NCBI RefSeq assembly: GCF_000003815.2
Contig: NC_049991.1
Coordinates: 453,039 to 517,038 of the forward strand
Source of the DNA: Branchiostoma floridae
Taxonomy: Eukaryota; Chordata; Leptocardii; Amphioxiformes; Branchiostomatidae
Length of the DNA: 64,000 nt
Reading direction: 5' to 3'
Below, one piece after another: positions 44,101 through 47,466 of the stretch (position 1 is its first letter; each line of letters starts with the position of its first letter). The translations under genes were made by a program, and so were the position numbers. The notes beneath the pieces are model-generated. The model did not search any database and was not told where the DNA came from. It was given only the letters and a program-made list of their open reading frames with translations.

Positions 44101-45688
44101 GTCTGCTGGGTTCGATTTAAAAAAAAACAACACCGAGACTGTCCGTTTTACCTAATGGGCTCACCTCACCTAGTCCCATCCTCATCAGGAGGGTCGGGGA
44201 CCATGGTTGCCTAATGGGCTAGTCTGTCCAAATAAACAAACCCCAATCCCGTTGTCTAATTCAGTAGAAAATCGTGCATTTGTCATGGCTAAACGATATT
44301 TGTGCCAAGAACAACAGTTGGGCTGGCCTGACAGACGGGGTCGCCCCCGCTGAGGAGCCCCGCTGGGCCTCCCCCTGCCCCAGGGACCCGCCTGTGGAAG
44401 GACTGGTGCCCCTAAATCATACATCATGTCTCATCTTATGATTTCATGATATTATGCTGATGATCTTATTATTTCAGTTGAGCATTATACATACGCCATG
44501 TTGATATTGGAGTACATAATAAGGTAAGGACGCTTTTGGCAGCCCGCCCAACATCCGACCGGCCTCCTGCGGGGAGGGGCCAGTTACAGCCGTGAGCAGC
44601 AGAGATTGTGTTACACAGACTGGGAAGTCTGTGGAAAACTTTCTACTCTCGTCTCTTGGATACAAAGTATGTCTCGTTACATGCTGTCTGAAAAAAATTA
44701 TGACGCCTAAGCTCTAATAGCCATTTAAGGTCCCAGAAGTCTCTCCTATTCTTTATCTGCAGGTTTATCTTAAGACTGACTTCCAGCGAGTCTGGCAGAG
44801 AAAGTATAAGCCAGTACGTCTGCGTGATACGATAATAAAAACTGGGGAAAAGAACTATTCAAAACAATTCTGTCACAAGGCTTGCCACTAAACATCAAAG
44901 TCTAGTACTTTCCGTATTTAAAAGTTTGACAACTTTTTTGCAGATACTAGTAACATCTGGAAACTCACTGCATGCGTCCCTAGGTCGCTACAGACGTACT
45001 GAACCGATCTGAAGAATTGTTGAACCAGCAAACAGTAAATATGATGTCTCTGACCTACGGTCACATGTCACCTGTCACCTGCTATTACCCCTCTTTTCTC
45101 CTGCCCTTTCGCTGAGCGATGGCATATGCGCTCCGCTCCTACTGTAGTAAGCACATTTCAAATCGGAGCCAGATGTTAGCGGGAGGGGGCGAGCGGGCTG
45201 AGATGGGAACATTTCCAAACATGATGGACTGCAGCACCTACTGAGCCGTGACTGTCGACCAGACACTCTTATCGCCAATCAAGATCAACTACTAAGTCAT
45301 TCAATCTATTTTGCAAATTCAATCGATGTGCAAAGCTCGGAAAATGTTTGTTAACTAATTCAAATAGTTTGTTTCTCTCGGTAGTGTAAAGTGGACAATG
45401 ACAAGTAAAGTGTATTTCAGTAAAGTGTAATCAAGTGTAATGATAACGCTGTAAGGTCACCATTCTTGAACAACAATGGGATGAAACTACCTATTCAACT
45501 AAAGTGAGTGCAAAGTCGTGGGAATTTGTCATGGGGAGCCAGGGGAGCCGGGTAAATACGAGTTCTATCTGAGAAATCGTCGGTACACACAGACAAAATA
45601 TGGACGTACCTCTGTGTGGGTAGGTAGCCTGGCCCCCATGTGCCATCAGCACAGTTAGGAGAGGAATGGCTAAGATAGGTTGTATCAT
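1..45688 (-). CDS. Multi-exon gene: secreted galaxin-repeat / FN3-repeat protein (partial, 3' end outside window)
   Basis: I joined 49 exons in order and phase from the ATG at 45688 down to 429, plus a damaged exon at 1-144. All inferred introns have GT donors and AG acceptors, and every exon length agrees with its entry and exit phases. The joined coding length is about 10,850 bases. Domain order is signal peptide, five exons of di-cysteine galaxin-type repeats, ten FN3 domains, one 1,098-codon low-complexity exon, then at least twelve FN3 domains. FN3 chains and galaxin repeats are extracellular modules, so a matrix or cell-surface role is inferred. Galaxin is known from coral skeleton matrix, and similar repeats have been noted in usherin, a basement-membrane FN3 protein. 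No membrane segment or stop is visible before the window edge. The exact orthologue is not recognised. Confidence 0.85.
429..553 (-). CDS. Exon 49: FN3 domain 22, N-terminal half
   Basis: Phase 1 in, phase 0 out at CAG before GTATGT. It has the standard A-half protein (APATPG to VIYYQ). It is the last intact exon before the window edge. Its partner exon at 1-144 is damaged. Confidence 0.85.
630..870 (+). mobile_element. SINE copy in array intron (antisense to the gene)
   Basis: A worn tRNA-like head (GGCACAATCGGTATGGTG; GGGATCAAAATTGC as box B) is followed by a central part with GGAAAGGCACTT, GATAAGATGCTAAATGGAGG and TAAAGAACCCGCCACA. The same central part appears in the better-preserved SINE at 11022-11505. 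Copies in the same place occur in other units. Confidence 0.6.
947..4006 (-). CDS. FN3 domain 21 (exons 47-48), intron enlarged by nested transposons
   Basis: Exon 47 is 3882-4006 and exon 48 is 947-1109. The B-half again reads ALTVST, as in exon 40, but with the shorter STQEG end. The internal intron (1110-3881) contains two inserted elements at 1175-2777 and 2782-3326. Without them and their target duplications the spacing equals that of the other units. Confidence 0.87.
1175..2777. mobile_element. Non-autonomous DNA transposon with about 40-base inverted ends, PIF/Harbinger-like
   Basis: The left end GGGACTGTACGATATTTATC is matched by the right end in reverse complement with about two mismatches over roughly 40 bases. 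The flanks are TTA at 1172-1174 and 2778-2780, a 3-base target duplication. TWA duplications are typical of PIF/Harbinger elements. Near both ends lie three copies of a G-rich unit with AGGGCCATGTTAATTT. I see no transposase reading frame in the 1,603 bases. The superfamily is inferred from the ends only. Confidence 0.7.
2782..3326. mobile_element. Short DNA transposon with TTAA target duplication
   Basis: Inverted ends AGGGGCATTCCACT and AGTGAAATGCCCCT, flanked by TTAA at 2778-2781 and 3327-3330. The empty site CTTGCTTAAGCAG can be inferred from sister units (compare 208-222). It is 545 bases with no coding content. TTAA duplication recalls piggyBac-type elements, but no transposase is present to confirm this. 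Confidence 0.65.
4075..4323 (+). mobile_element. SINE copy in array intron
   Basis: The same element as at 630-870, in the intron between exons 46 and 47, ending in an A-rich stretch (AATAAAAAAAAG). It was carried along by unit duplication rather than inserted anew, since the site is the same. Confidence 0.6.
4400..5304 (-). CDS. FN3 domain 20 (exons 45-46)
   Basis: Exon 45 is 5180-5304 and exon 46 is 4400-4562. The only protein change noticed is APSTPG for APATPG at the start. The intron just upstream of exon 45 is a mosaic of two unit types (see findings). Confidence 0.87.
5426..5622 (+). mobile_element. SINE copy lacking its head, in mosaic intron
   Basis: It starts abruptly at TCTGGGATCAAAATTG after sequence matching the SINE-free intron of exon 41. 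The tRNA-like head is missing, while the central part and A-rich end are intact. Confidence 0.6.
5697..6601 (-). CDS. FN3 domain 19 (exons 43-44)
   Basis: Exon 43 is 6477-6601 and exon 44 is 5697-5859, both at the standard borders. The protein is the same as domain 18 as far as I can compare. The internal intron (5860-6476) is nearly identical to its neighbours', so the duplication is recent or being homogenised. Confidence 0.87.
6672..6921 (+). mobile_element. SINE copy in array intron
   Basis: Same position and content as the copy at 4075-4323, upstream of exon 43. It includes the head, central part and A-rich tail. Confidence 0.6.
6995..7899 (-). CDS. FN3 domain 18 (exons 41-42)
   Basis: Exon 41 is 7775-7899 and exon 42 is 6995-7157 (donor GAAG before GTGAGG). 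The A-half protein is the same as exon 39. The B-half differs from exon 40 by Ser for Thr (ALSVST) and by one Glu fewer. The intron upstream of exon 41 has no SINE copy, unlike the units to the left. Confidence 0.87.
8093..8716 (-). CDS. FN3 domain 17 (exons 39-40), first array unit
   Basis: Exon 39 is 8592-8716 (phase 1 in, 0 out) and exon 40 is 8093-8258 (0 in, 1 out at GAAG before GTAGGG). The protein begins APATPGAPGSVRL, has VEWETPSTGG and VIYYQ, then DLLPDTQYTIWIVAFSTEG and STQEEG. Exon 40 has one extra Glu codon compared with the copies to the left. The intron between the two halves contains a truncated copy of the TTAA element described at 2782-3326. Confidence 0.87.
8322..8505. mobile_element. 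Truncated inverted copy of the TTAA element
   Basis: It starts TTAAAGGGGCATTCCACTCC and its body matches the reverse complement of the right part of the 2782-3326 element (shared CACTAAACCCAT and CAGACCCTACCCATG). It then breaks off into the exon-39 downstream intron. It is a second, independent insertion or rearranged copy of that family. Confidence 0.6.
8976..9609 (-). CDS. FN3 domain 16 (exons 37-38)
   Basis: Exon 37 is 9485-9609 (phase 1 in, 0 out; APKVPGAPDSVRL, VEWEAPTTG, VYYQ) and exon 38 is 8976-9144 (0 in, 1 out at CAAG before GTATGT). The second half has GLNPNTRYTVWVIAFSSEG. Exon 37 is close to the A-half exons of the tandem array on its left, so this module may be the parent or an early copy of the array. 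Confidence 0.85.
9240..9435. mobile_element. Fragment related to the interior of the 1175-2777 element
   Basis: It shares the order GCAGGAAAT, then CAGAGGGTTT, then a TTTTCCCG/TTTTTCTG motif and a CCCCGGA-CCCC stretch with 2450-2520. There are no clear ends. It lies in the intron between exons 37 and 38. Confidence 0.4.
9809..10962 (-). CDS. FN3 domain 15 (exons 35-36)
   Basis: Exon 35 is 10844-10962 (phase 1 in, 0 out; ALPGVPQNVRAFP, VQWQLPTTG, IYYQ) and exon 36 is 9809-9974 (0 in, 1 out at GAAG before GTAGGA). The second half has DLMPDTEYMVWVIAFSAAG and LSVRTEEEG. The 869-base intron between them holds a LINE fragment. Confidence 0.85.
10509..10704 (-). mobile_element. Non-LTR retrotransposon (LINE) reverse-transcriptase fragment
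   Basis: The minus-strand translation contains FRAIVESILLYDSPAWTL and KRLENKLDG, a motif found downstream of the catalytic core in many LINE reverse transcriptases. It is truncated at both ends and lies in the intron between exons 35 and 36. Confidence 0.65.
11022..11505 (-). mobile_element. tRNA-derived SINE, nearly complete, with A tail
   Basis: On the minus strand it begins GGCCGCGTAGTACAGTGG (box A region) with box B GGTTCGAATCT, then a long conserved central region (GGAAAGGCACTTTACACG, GACGTTAAATGGAGG, CACGTTAAAGAACCC), and ends in a run of about 17 A. Length is about 480 bases. I do not name the central domain with certainty. It lies in the intron between exons 34 and 35. Confidence 0.75.
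11600..12107 (-). CDS. FN3 domain 14 (exons 33-34)
   Basis: Exon 33 is 11986-12107 (phase 1 in, 0 out; APRLPDTLSNV, VEWEAPTEAD, IYYQ) and exon 34 is 11600-11765 (0 in, 1 out at CAAG before GTACAC). The second half has DLLPDQEYTVWLVALTFTG and FTIQTEPQG. The donor GTACAC is not strong, but it gives the expected phase 1. Confidence 0.83.
12338..13460 (-). CDS. FN3 domain 13 (exons 31-32)
   Basis: Exon 31 is 13336-13460 (phase 1 in, 0 out; GPRLPGRPMNV, VEWQQPTFGG, IYYE) and exon 32 is 12338-12506 (0 in, 1 out at GAGG before GTATGT). The second half has DLLPDTEYSIWVVGLSNVG and IAVTTLEEG. The exon-31 end is YYE rather than YYQ. The intron holds a 57-base minisatellite. Confidence 0.85.
12942..13262. 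repeat. 57-base minisatellite, five copies
   Basis: The unit includes AGTACTGTTGTTTATAAG and CATGTTGTATGTA. Copies start at about 12982, 13039, 13096, 13159 and 13216; one has a 6-base insert. It lies in the intron between exons 31 and 32. Because 57 is divisible by three, a 136-codon plus-strand frame stays open across it, but I do not regard that as a gene. Confidence 0.85.
13578..14202 (-). CDS. FN3 domain 12 (exons 29-30)
   Basis: Exon 29 is 14078-14202 (phase 1 in, 0 out; APSLPGLPQNV, VEWEAPSLGG, VYHQ) and exon 30 is 13578-13743 (0 in, 1 out at GAAG before GTTAGT). The second half has DLRPETRYSIWVVAHSDAG and LQTPSEG. His replaces the second Tyr of the usual YYQ at the split. Confidence 0.85.
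14421..14956 (-). CDS. FN3 domain 11 (exons 27-28)
   Basis: Exon 27 is 14832-14956 (phase 1 in, 0 out; VPALPGSPARIQ, VEWGQPTSAG, IYYQ) and exon 28 is 14421-14589 (0 in, 1 out at CCAG before GTAAGG). The second half has GLESGTEYTFWVQAVNAAG and VTAITDAPG. The donor of exon 27 is GTCCAG, the weakest in the gene, but the phase and protein fit. Confidence 0.83.
15136..18429 (-). CDS. Exon 26: giant low-complexity exon (1,098 codons)
   Basis: Acceptor TCTCCTAG, then GPCDCDYVLDVDADK; 3,294 bases open throughout, phase 1 in and phase 1 out at AATG before GTAATA. It lies between FN3 domains 10 and 11. The stop at about 15104 lies beyond the donor, and using the donor restores phase with exon 27. Composition is Gly, Ser, Asp, Asn, Thr and Ala with almost no aromatic or Cys residues, so it is probably disordered and acidic. 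Near the start a segment of about 60 residues with DAFLDGDN recurs as DAYFDGDN. Then come 16 copies of an 11-residue repeat, many N-x-S/T sites, three RGD tripeptides (codons at 17129-17137, 16715-16723, 16280-16288) and a His-rich HHGDRHGG repeat. The function is not recognised. Calcium or mineral binding or cell adhesion would be inference only. Confidence 0.85.
15720..15840 (-). repeat. 24-base tandem repeat coding HHGDRHGG
   Basis: Also within exon 26. It has three close copies of HHGDRHGG followed by two worn ones (HHSNRHGG, HHGGQ). The segment is rich in His and could bind metal ions, but that is inference from composition alone. Confidence 0.85.
17245..17762 (-). repeat. 33-base tandem repeat coding an 11-residue unit (about 16 copies)
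   Basis: Inside exon 26. The unit reads SMAGADGEHGG with variants (PMAG, SMTG, SMAS; DGEHGG, DGDDDG, DGGDDG). There are fifteen full units and one partial. The length is a multiple of three, so the array keeps frame. Changes fall at a few fixed positions, which suggests unequal exchange or conversion between units. Confidence 0.9.
19386..19550 (-). mobile_element. LINE 3' end fragment
   Basis: It matches 61478-61640, the sequence just downstream (minus strand) of a LINE C-terminal coding fragment. Shared stretches include GAAGAC, TCCCAC-TTTTTCTAT, GTGGGTTTTGTGAT and the GACTTCTTTA region. It is probably a 5'-truncated copy of the same family, in the intron between exons 25 and 26. Confidence 0.5.
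19603..20359 (-). CDS. FN3 domain 10 (exons 24-25)
   Basis: Exon 24 is 20220-20359 (phase 1 in, 0 out; GGVDYPPEVPGMPEDV, VEWQTPAL, RIRYQ) and exon 25 is 19603-19771 (0 in, 1 out at GATG before GTGAGA). The second half has ALTPETDYTVWVVAFSPDG and VHARTPEDG. It ends in phase 1, which is needed for the symmetric giant exon that follows. Confidence 0.85.
19880..20160. repeat. Dispersed repeat with (CA)n microsatellite
   Basis: The (CA)n run is at 20121-20153, next to text with CTACATACTAAATATCATTG and TCAAAAGGTTCTTGAGTTGT. It is the reverse complement of the family at 27200-27500 and 48719-48945, which also join a (GT)n run to a TGGTATGTGGAT motif. Confidence 0.6.
20935..21530 (-). CDS. FN3 domain 9 (exons 22-23)
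   Basis: Exon 22 is 21406-21530 (phase 1 in, 0 out; TPQLPGVPDDV, VQWQRPRAGG, IYYQ before GTGAGA) and exon 23 is 20935-21106 (0 in, 1 out at GATG before GTAATG). The second half has GLQPDMEYTIWVVALSSLG and VTVRTEPTDG. Both borders are the gene's standard positions. Confidence 0.85.
21715..23357 (-). CDS. FN3 domain 8 (exons 20-21), split by a donor-containing minisatellite
   Basis: Exon 20 is 23188-23357 (phase 1 in, 0 out) with a long linker (ARVPDSAQILPEIRP), VQWQEPAT and GYRVYYQ. Exon 21 is 21715-21883 (0 in, 1 out at GAAA before GTGAGC) with DLQPNTDYNIWVTAYSPAG and TTVRTLQES. At about 113 residues it is the longest domain. The intron between them begins with 26 further copies of the exon-20 end and its donor, so the true donor choice cannot be fixed by eye. 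The rightmost copy (at 23188) gives the standard module. Confidence 0.8.
21991..23188 (-). repeat. 46-base minisatellite repeating an exon end and its splice donor (27 copies)
   Basis: The unit on the minus strand includes GGATACAGGGTTTACTACCA, which codes the GYRVYYQ exon end, followed by the donor GTAGGACAGGG and a spacer ending GGGCCAG. Copies start every 46 bases from 21991 to 23187 (26 steps, 1,196 bases). Four copies, with AACTGG at about 22589, 22635, 22681 and 23141, change the donor to GTTAGG. The rightmost copy is the true end of exon 20. Confidence 0.9.
23571..24011. repeat. 20-base minisatellite, about 22 copies
   Basis: The unit is TGTTACAGTACAGATAGTTG, very uniform, with one 2-base insert near 23700 and a few T/C changes. 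It ends about ten bases from the exon-19 donor (24019-24020), so it occupies the start of that intron on the transcribed strand. Confidence 0.9.
24021..24823 (-). CDS. FN3 domain 7 (exons 18-19)
   Basis: Exon 18 is 24699-24823 (phase 1 in, 0 out; AAVPGFVPRI, VSWQAPETG, IYYQ) and exon 19 is 24021-24186 (0 in, 1 out at GGTG before GTGAGA). The second half has GLEPGIEYIIWIVAFSNQG and VRIRTGG. The donor of exon 19 is followed within about ten bases by a 20-base minisatellite. Confidence 0.85.
25098..25857 (-). CDS. FN3 domain 6 (exons 16-17)
   Basis: Exon 16 is 25739-25857 (phase 1 in, 0 out; VLPDAPRGLE, VQWVPPGGGG, IYYQ) and exon 17 is 25098-25254 (0 in, 1 out at ACAA before GTACGT). The second half has QLLPNTEYTVWLLAFNEAG and FIVRTS. 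At about 92 residues it is the shortest domain, with a compact D-E region rich in Ser (GQPSSSLEAD). Confidence 0.85.
26344..27090 (-). CDS. FN3 domain 5 (exons 14-15)
   Basis: Exon 14 is 26954-27090 (phase 1 in, 0 out, ending VYYQ before GTCAGT) and exon 15 is 26344-26515 (0 in, 1 out at GACG before GTAGGA). Key residues are VHWQPPTSGG in the first half, and GLQPDTQYLIWIVGVSPVG and VRVQTQDVDG in the second. It is about 103 residues, with a slightly longer inter-domain linker (ATPVQPQLPG). Confidence 0.85.
27200..27500. repeat. Dispersed repeat with (GT)n head
   Basis: It has a (GT)n run at 27233-27262, then GATATTTGTGGTCAGCATAA, CTTTTGAACCTCTGGATG, TTGGTATGTGGAT and GTACATGCTATGGTCTTGA. The same order appears at 48719-49250, where it is interrupted by a hAT-like element. 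It lies in the intron between exons 13 and 14. Confidence 0.65.
27633..28253 (-). CDS. FN3 domain 4 (exons 12-13)
   Basis: Exon 12 is 28132-28253 (phase 1 in, 0 out, ending YYMQ) and exon 13 is 27633-27798 (phase 0 in, 1 out). The 96-residue domain has VQWETPTY, then GLQPNSGYEIWLVAFSPAG and HITVRTGSSG. Exon 12 also carries an RGD tripeptide (SLRGDPLS, codons 28222-28230). The split after Y-Y-M-Q matches the standard FN3 split of this gene. Confidence 0.85.
28541..28828 (-). CDS. Exon 11: FN3 domain 3 in a single exon
   Basis: A complete 96-residue FN3 domain in one 288-base exon, phase 1 in and 1 out. It runs from TPGPPGSLQ through VAWEPP, GYRLYYQVRGED, the Tyr corner SLESNTQYIVWVSAF to IAVRTSGGS. 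It is the only domain here without the intron after YYQ. The coding sequence reads straight through the point where the others are split. Confidence 0.85.
28930..29375. mobile_element. Short DNA transposon with long inverted ends and TTAA duplication
   Basis: The left end AGGAAAGGTGTAATAAAAAT and the right end in reverse complement agree over about 45 bases, including AAAAGCCTGCTATACTA. Flanks are TTAA at 28926-28929 and 29376-29379. It is 446 bases with no coding. It lies in the intron between exons 10 and 11. Confidence 0.65.
29773..29975 (-). CDS. Exon 10: FN3 domain 2, C-terminal half
   Basis: Phase 2 in, phase 1 out (GGAA before GTAAGT). It codes RVRGFRILYKQ, a linker, then the Tyr corner GLEPYTDYDIVIVTID and the G-strand PVRVRTAEG. 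The D-D-T-G turn replaces the usual A-G-x-G, so this domain is somewhat divergent. Confidence 0.8.
30375..30471 (-). CDS. Exon 9: FN3 domain 2, N-terminal half
   Basis: Only 97 bases; acceptor TTTGTAG, phase 1 in; donor GACAG before GTAAAC, phase 2 out. It codes GGSTTPAQFVQARP and the conserved Trp in DLEWNAPAG. It was too short for an ORF screen and was found by requiring a bridge between exons 8 and 10 in phase. Confidence 0.8.
30939..31111 (-). CDS. Exon 8: FN3 domain 1, C-terminal half
   Basis: Phase 2 in, phase 1 out at ACAGGAG before GTCAGT. It carries the FN3 hallmark Leu/Tyr corner (SGLQPNSQYIIQVLAYG) and closes with LRVQTAPETG. Open reading continues into the intron to about 30514, but that extension has no FN3 content, and the donor restores phase with exon 9. 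Confidence 0.8.
31241..31352 (-). CDS. Exon 7: FN3 domain 1, N-terminal half
   Basis: Phase 1 in, phase 2 out (CAAAG before GTATGC). It codes GAVLGLTAESVDMYS, the strand-B/C Trp in LRWYSP, and ends at GYRIFYQR. The internal intron is one codon further on than in later FN3 modules and is in phase 2, so this is an older or shifted split. Confidence 0.8.
31605..31753 (-). CDS. Exon 6: last galaxin-type repeat and linker to FN3
   Basis: Acceptor CGTAG, phase 2 in; donor CCAG before GTAACA, phase 1 out. About 50 residues: RCGKN, WGCCG, PFNPEREVCCNGQ, then LVCGYEALPAP. It holds the final two of 15 CC pairs in the block. The Pro/Ala-rich end and the change to phase 1 mark the switch to the FN3 modules. 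Confidence 0.85.
32492..32519. repeat. (TTTA)n microsatellite
   Basis: About seven TTTA units, in the intron just downstream of exon 5 on the minus strand. The rest of this intron (31754-32579) shows nothing recognisable. Confidence 0.85.
32580..32869 (-). CDS. Exon 5: two galaxin-type di-cysteine repeats
   Basis: Acceptor CTTCCAG, phase 0 in; donor CG before GTAAGA, phase 2 out. About 96 residues with four CC pairs: YWCC, PYNPQSQTCCNG, EPWRCC, PYSPERNHCCFG, each followed by SGP/SGSEE and a CxxC or CxR. The first half (VFSRRRDEPEY) has an unusually basic lead-in. Confidence 0.85.
33428..34287. mobile_element. DNA transposon-like element with about 26-base inverted ends
   Basis: The left end CTCGTTCTCATTTAAATGTC and the right end (reverse complement CTCGTTCTCATTGAAATGTC) agree over about 26 bases, with a few differences. 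The interior holds two ACAAACGTTACC motifs, one inside a near-perfect palindrome at 34090-34119. Target duplication is not clear. There is no transposase frame. It lies in the intron between exons 4 and 5. Confidence 0.5.
34472..34625 (-). CDS. Exon 4: galaxin-type di-cysteine repeat
   Basis: Acceptor GGTGTAG; phase 2 in, phase 0 out at GAG before GTAACC. It codes one compact repeat of about 51 residues: CGNTYFSRP, WRCC, RPYNPAEQHCCFDG, SGSEE, CQRCGNE. The spacing of the two CC pairs and the closing CxxCG match exon 2, so the cysteines probably form the same disulphide pattern. Confidence 0.85.
36228..36395. mobile_element. Fold-back element (about 60-base arms)
   Basis: The arms share TACTTCTCAAAAAGAATACG and GTACGCCCAAGTTAGCTGAA in inverted orientation around a short spacer with a GTATACTATTAGTATAC palindrome. 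It is 168 bases in the intron between exons 3 and 4. The rest of that 3.2-kb intron shows nothing recognisable. Confidence 0.65.
37847..38116 (-). CDS. Exon 3: galaxin-type di-cysteine repeats
   Basis: The acceptor is CTACAG and the donor is AGAG before GTACGG. The exon is 270 bases, phase 2 in and 2 out, so it is symmetric. It codes about 90 residues with four CC pairs (MCC, HCC, RCC, HCC) and the repeat signature DQPYN...EHCCAG...NGPESAYICQSCG. The second repeat has a variant (YDPSTHHCCGG) that ends in CQR, which continues into exon 4. Confidence 0.85.
38662..38980 (-). CDS. Exon 2: galaxin-type di-cysteine repeats
   Basis: Acceptor TTTCCCTAG, then GAVQGSASDRNTC; phase 1 in, phase 2 out (CCAAG before GTTGGT). 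It codes about 106 residues with three CC pairs (ICC, RCC, HCC) and single-Cys pairs such as CKIC and CFRC. The repeat pattern is WRCCG, then PYNPETSHCCFG, then a GPE stretch and CxxC, as in galaxin-family repeats. A second in-phase-looking donor (GTGAGG) six bases on was rejected because only the GTTGGT site joins exon 3 in frame. Confidence 0.85.
39736..39861. mobile_element. GC-rich fold-back element
   Basis: The arms CAACACGGTGTATTCCG and CGGAATACACCGTGTTG are perfect inverted repeats, followed inward by CATCACCC/GGGTGAT and CCCGCGG motifs. It is 126 bases, in intron 1. Confidence 0.65.
40338..40531. mobile_element. Fold-back hAT-like MITE, TAATCTCC family
   Basis: The left end is TAATCTCCAAGCAGATCTTG and the right end in reverse complement is TAATTTCCAAGCAGATCTTG. 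The arms extend inward through ATAAGCTGGGGAA. It is 194 bases. Flanks TATGGGC and TACGGGC are similar but offset, so a target duplication is only possible. Confidence 0.6.
40711..40949. mobile_element. Fold-back MITE, TACTCTCC family
   Basis: The core TACTCTCCAAGCAGAGGTTA runs from 40726 and is mirrored to 40934. The palindrome continues outward through AACACAATAGTTTC. The interior has inverted TTTTTATC-GGGCTTTCTATTTT arms. A close relative is at 46735-46937. Confidence 0.65.
41333..41354. mobile_element. Solo end of the TACTCTCC MITE
   Basis: It reads TTAACCTCTGCTTGGAGAGT, one end of the family without a partner. It is preceded by two copies of an 18-base unit (ACCGGACTTTGGACCCCT). Confidence 0.5.
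45610..45688 (-). CDS. Exon 1: start codon and signal peptide
   Basis: The ATG at 45688 sits in a good initiation context (A at -3). It opens a typical signal peptide: a short polar start, a hydrophobic core (LAIPLLTVLMA), then small residues before ATYPHR. The exon ends at 45610 with donor GTACGT in phase 1, which joins exactly to exon 2. A different-frame ATG at 45713 gives no signal peptide and no join, so I prefer 45688. The transcription start and any upstream non-coding exon are unknown. Confidence 0.75.
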
Positions 45689-46050
45689 CTTTCCTTTGAA
45701 CTCTGCTGATCACAGAAACTGATGTTGACGATTCAACATGAGCAGATTGAATCCTGAAGTCCCAAGCCGCCTTCTCGATTTGCTAAACGCAGCGCAGCTC
45801 AGTCCTGTACGAAATGTACGCTTCAGGAGGCGAGTAGTGGTGCACAGACGACCTCCACGCGTCAGGCTTCTAAACGTCTCAAGTCTTCACGACCTGAGGC
45901 TGTAGTTGACCTGAGCTTCTATCAACAACGCGGCGCCGAACTCTACTGGGCTCGGTGTTGCACCACAGACAAGTTGGATTCGTCACATCAGTCCTTTTGT
46001 AACTTTTTCACCGGAAGCGAAGCGCCCACGTCGAGTGACACAACGACTTC
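45689..46050 (-). promoter_or_regulatory. Probable promoter / 5' UTR region
   Basis: It lies directly upstream of the start codon and is richer in CpG than its surroundings (for example CGCGGCGCCG at about 45930-45940). No TATA box or clear initiator could be picked. The call is by position only. Confidence 0.25.
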
Positions 46051-46734
46051 CCCCGCCCCGCTGGCTCGACAAGGACTTCCCGTATAGTTCTGTTTATGCA
46101 CCGCATCCTCTGGCGTGTTCCACCATGCGGGCGGTAATAGGAATGTGGCCGACTGCACAGGTCGGAGGTGGGATCACTGATGACAGACATCGTTGTTAGG
46201 ATGGATCTCCTGGATCTGGACGAGGATGCCCGCCAGGCATGTGGGTACCTATAACCCACCCACCCTCGCCCCCAAGTCCCCCAACTGGAATCAAACAAGA
46301 CATTTTCGAGCTTGTCCTGCATTTCTGCCATCAACATGTGGAAAATGTTTCATGATTATACAGATATCTAGATAATCCGTGATGTGAATCTTGAAATGCC
46401 ACAGATCATTGTGACGTTGAGAAAAATCATGTTACCAATCATGCATTTCATGCAAGACTGAAGACAGCTGAGTTTTGCAAAGTCTTTCCAAACCACACCT
46501 GGCCGGTACTATCTGCTACCCTTGCGTTTGAATAACATACTAGTATAGTCCCGGCGGCTTAGGGGTGTTTACCTAGCCCAATCTGCTAAGCAGTCTGCTT
46601 ATGTCATCAAAGTGTTGTTGTTGTTTTTTAGCTGGCCTTTTGCAAGGTTTCGTCGCCAAAGTGCTGTAAATCAACCAACCCCGTAAAAACTTTTCCGGTG
46701 TGCGATGATGCACGGGGCAGTCAGCGAGGTTACT

Positions 46735-46937
46735 TACTCTCCAAGCAGAGGTTAGGCTCCGGTTGTTTTTTAACGTTTTTTCAGTAGTTTTTATCGGGCT
46801 TTCTATTTTTTATTGTAACGTGTATTGTCAAAAGCTAACTGGCGGACTTCGAGAAACAATGCAAAAAGAAAGCCCGATAAAAACGACTAAAAATCATTTT
46901 AAAAAACAACCGGAGTCTAACCTCTGCTTGGAGAGTA
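46735..46937. mobile_element. Fold-back MITE, TACTCTCC family, second copy
   Basis: Left end TACTCTCCAAGCAGAGGTTA and right end TAACCTCTGCTTGGAGAGTA. The interior is similar to 40726-40934 (GCTTTCTATTTTT and AAAGCCCGATAAAA arms). It is 203 bases, with no clear target duplication. Confidence 0.65.
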
Positions 46938-47096
46938 ATAGTTTTAAACGGCATCGGTCCATTGTTTGTTAATCTGCATATGATGTCATCCATAAAATTT
47001 ACTTGCTGTGGCCTAAGCTCAGAAAACTCCTTGGCCAGCTAAACTATTTATGCCACCGGAGATCAAGTGTTTGTAAGAATTGTTTGTAAGAATTGA

Positions 47097-47196
47097 NNNN
47101 NNNNNNNNNNNNNNNNNNNNNNNNNNNNNNNNNNNNNNNNNNNNNNNNNNNNNNNNNNNNNNNNNNNNNNNNNNNNNNNNNNNNNNNNNNNNNNNN
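47097..47196. other. Assembly gap (100 N)
   Basis: A run of 100 N. Just after it the sequence GATCTGCTTGGAGATTA (about 47224-47240) is the right end of a TAATCTCC-family MITE, so the gap probably hides that element's palindrome. Confidence 0.95.
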
Positions 47197-47279
47197 GCCG
47201 ACTCTTCCCATTTGCCACAGCAAGATCTGCTTGGAGATTATGGTCGCAGGACATTACAGATTTACACTCATCATTACAG

Positions 47280-47466
47280 CCATGTGCGGGTGGGTGTGCG
47301 CGCGTGCGCTTGTGCGAGCGTGTGTTTGAGCGTGTGTGTGTTTGTGTGTGTGTACGAGAGCGTGTGTGTGAGAGCGCGTGTGTGTGCACGAGAGCGTGTG
47401 CGTATGTGCGCGAGAGCGTGTGTGTGTGTGTGTGTGTGCGTGTGTGTGTGTGATGTACGAGAGCGC
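47280..47466. repeat. (GT)n / GTGCGT microsatellite
   Basis: A long purine-pyrimidine alternating tract with GT runs broken by GAGAGCG. ORFs across it are composition artefacts. Confidence 0.9.

Larger units (their letters stand above)
38981..45609 (-). other. Intron 1 (6.6 kb): repeats, no supported exon
   Basis: It links the signal-peptide exon to the galaxin block. It holds the fold-back elements listed separately, a TAACGTTA cluster (40142-42894) and a TTACG-rich patch (42025-42180). Between about 42900 and 45600 I see no recognisable repeat or gene. Small ORFs there (43175-43495, 44185-44427, 44474-44665) have no family resemblance. Confidence 0.6.
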
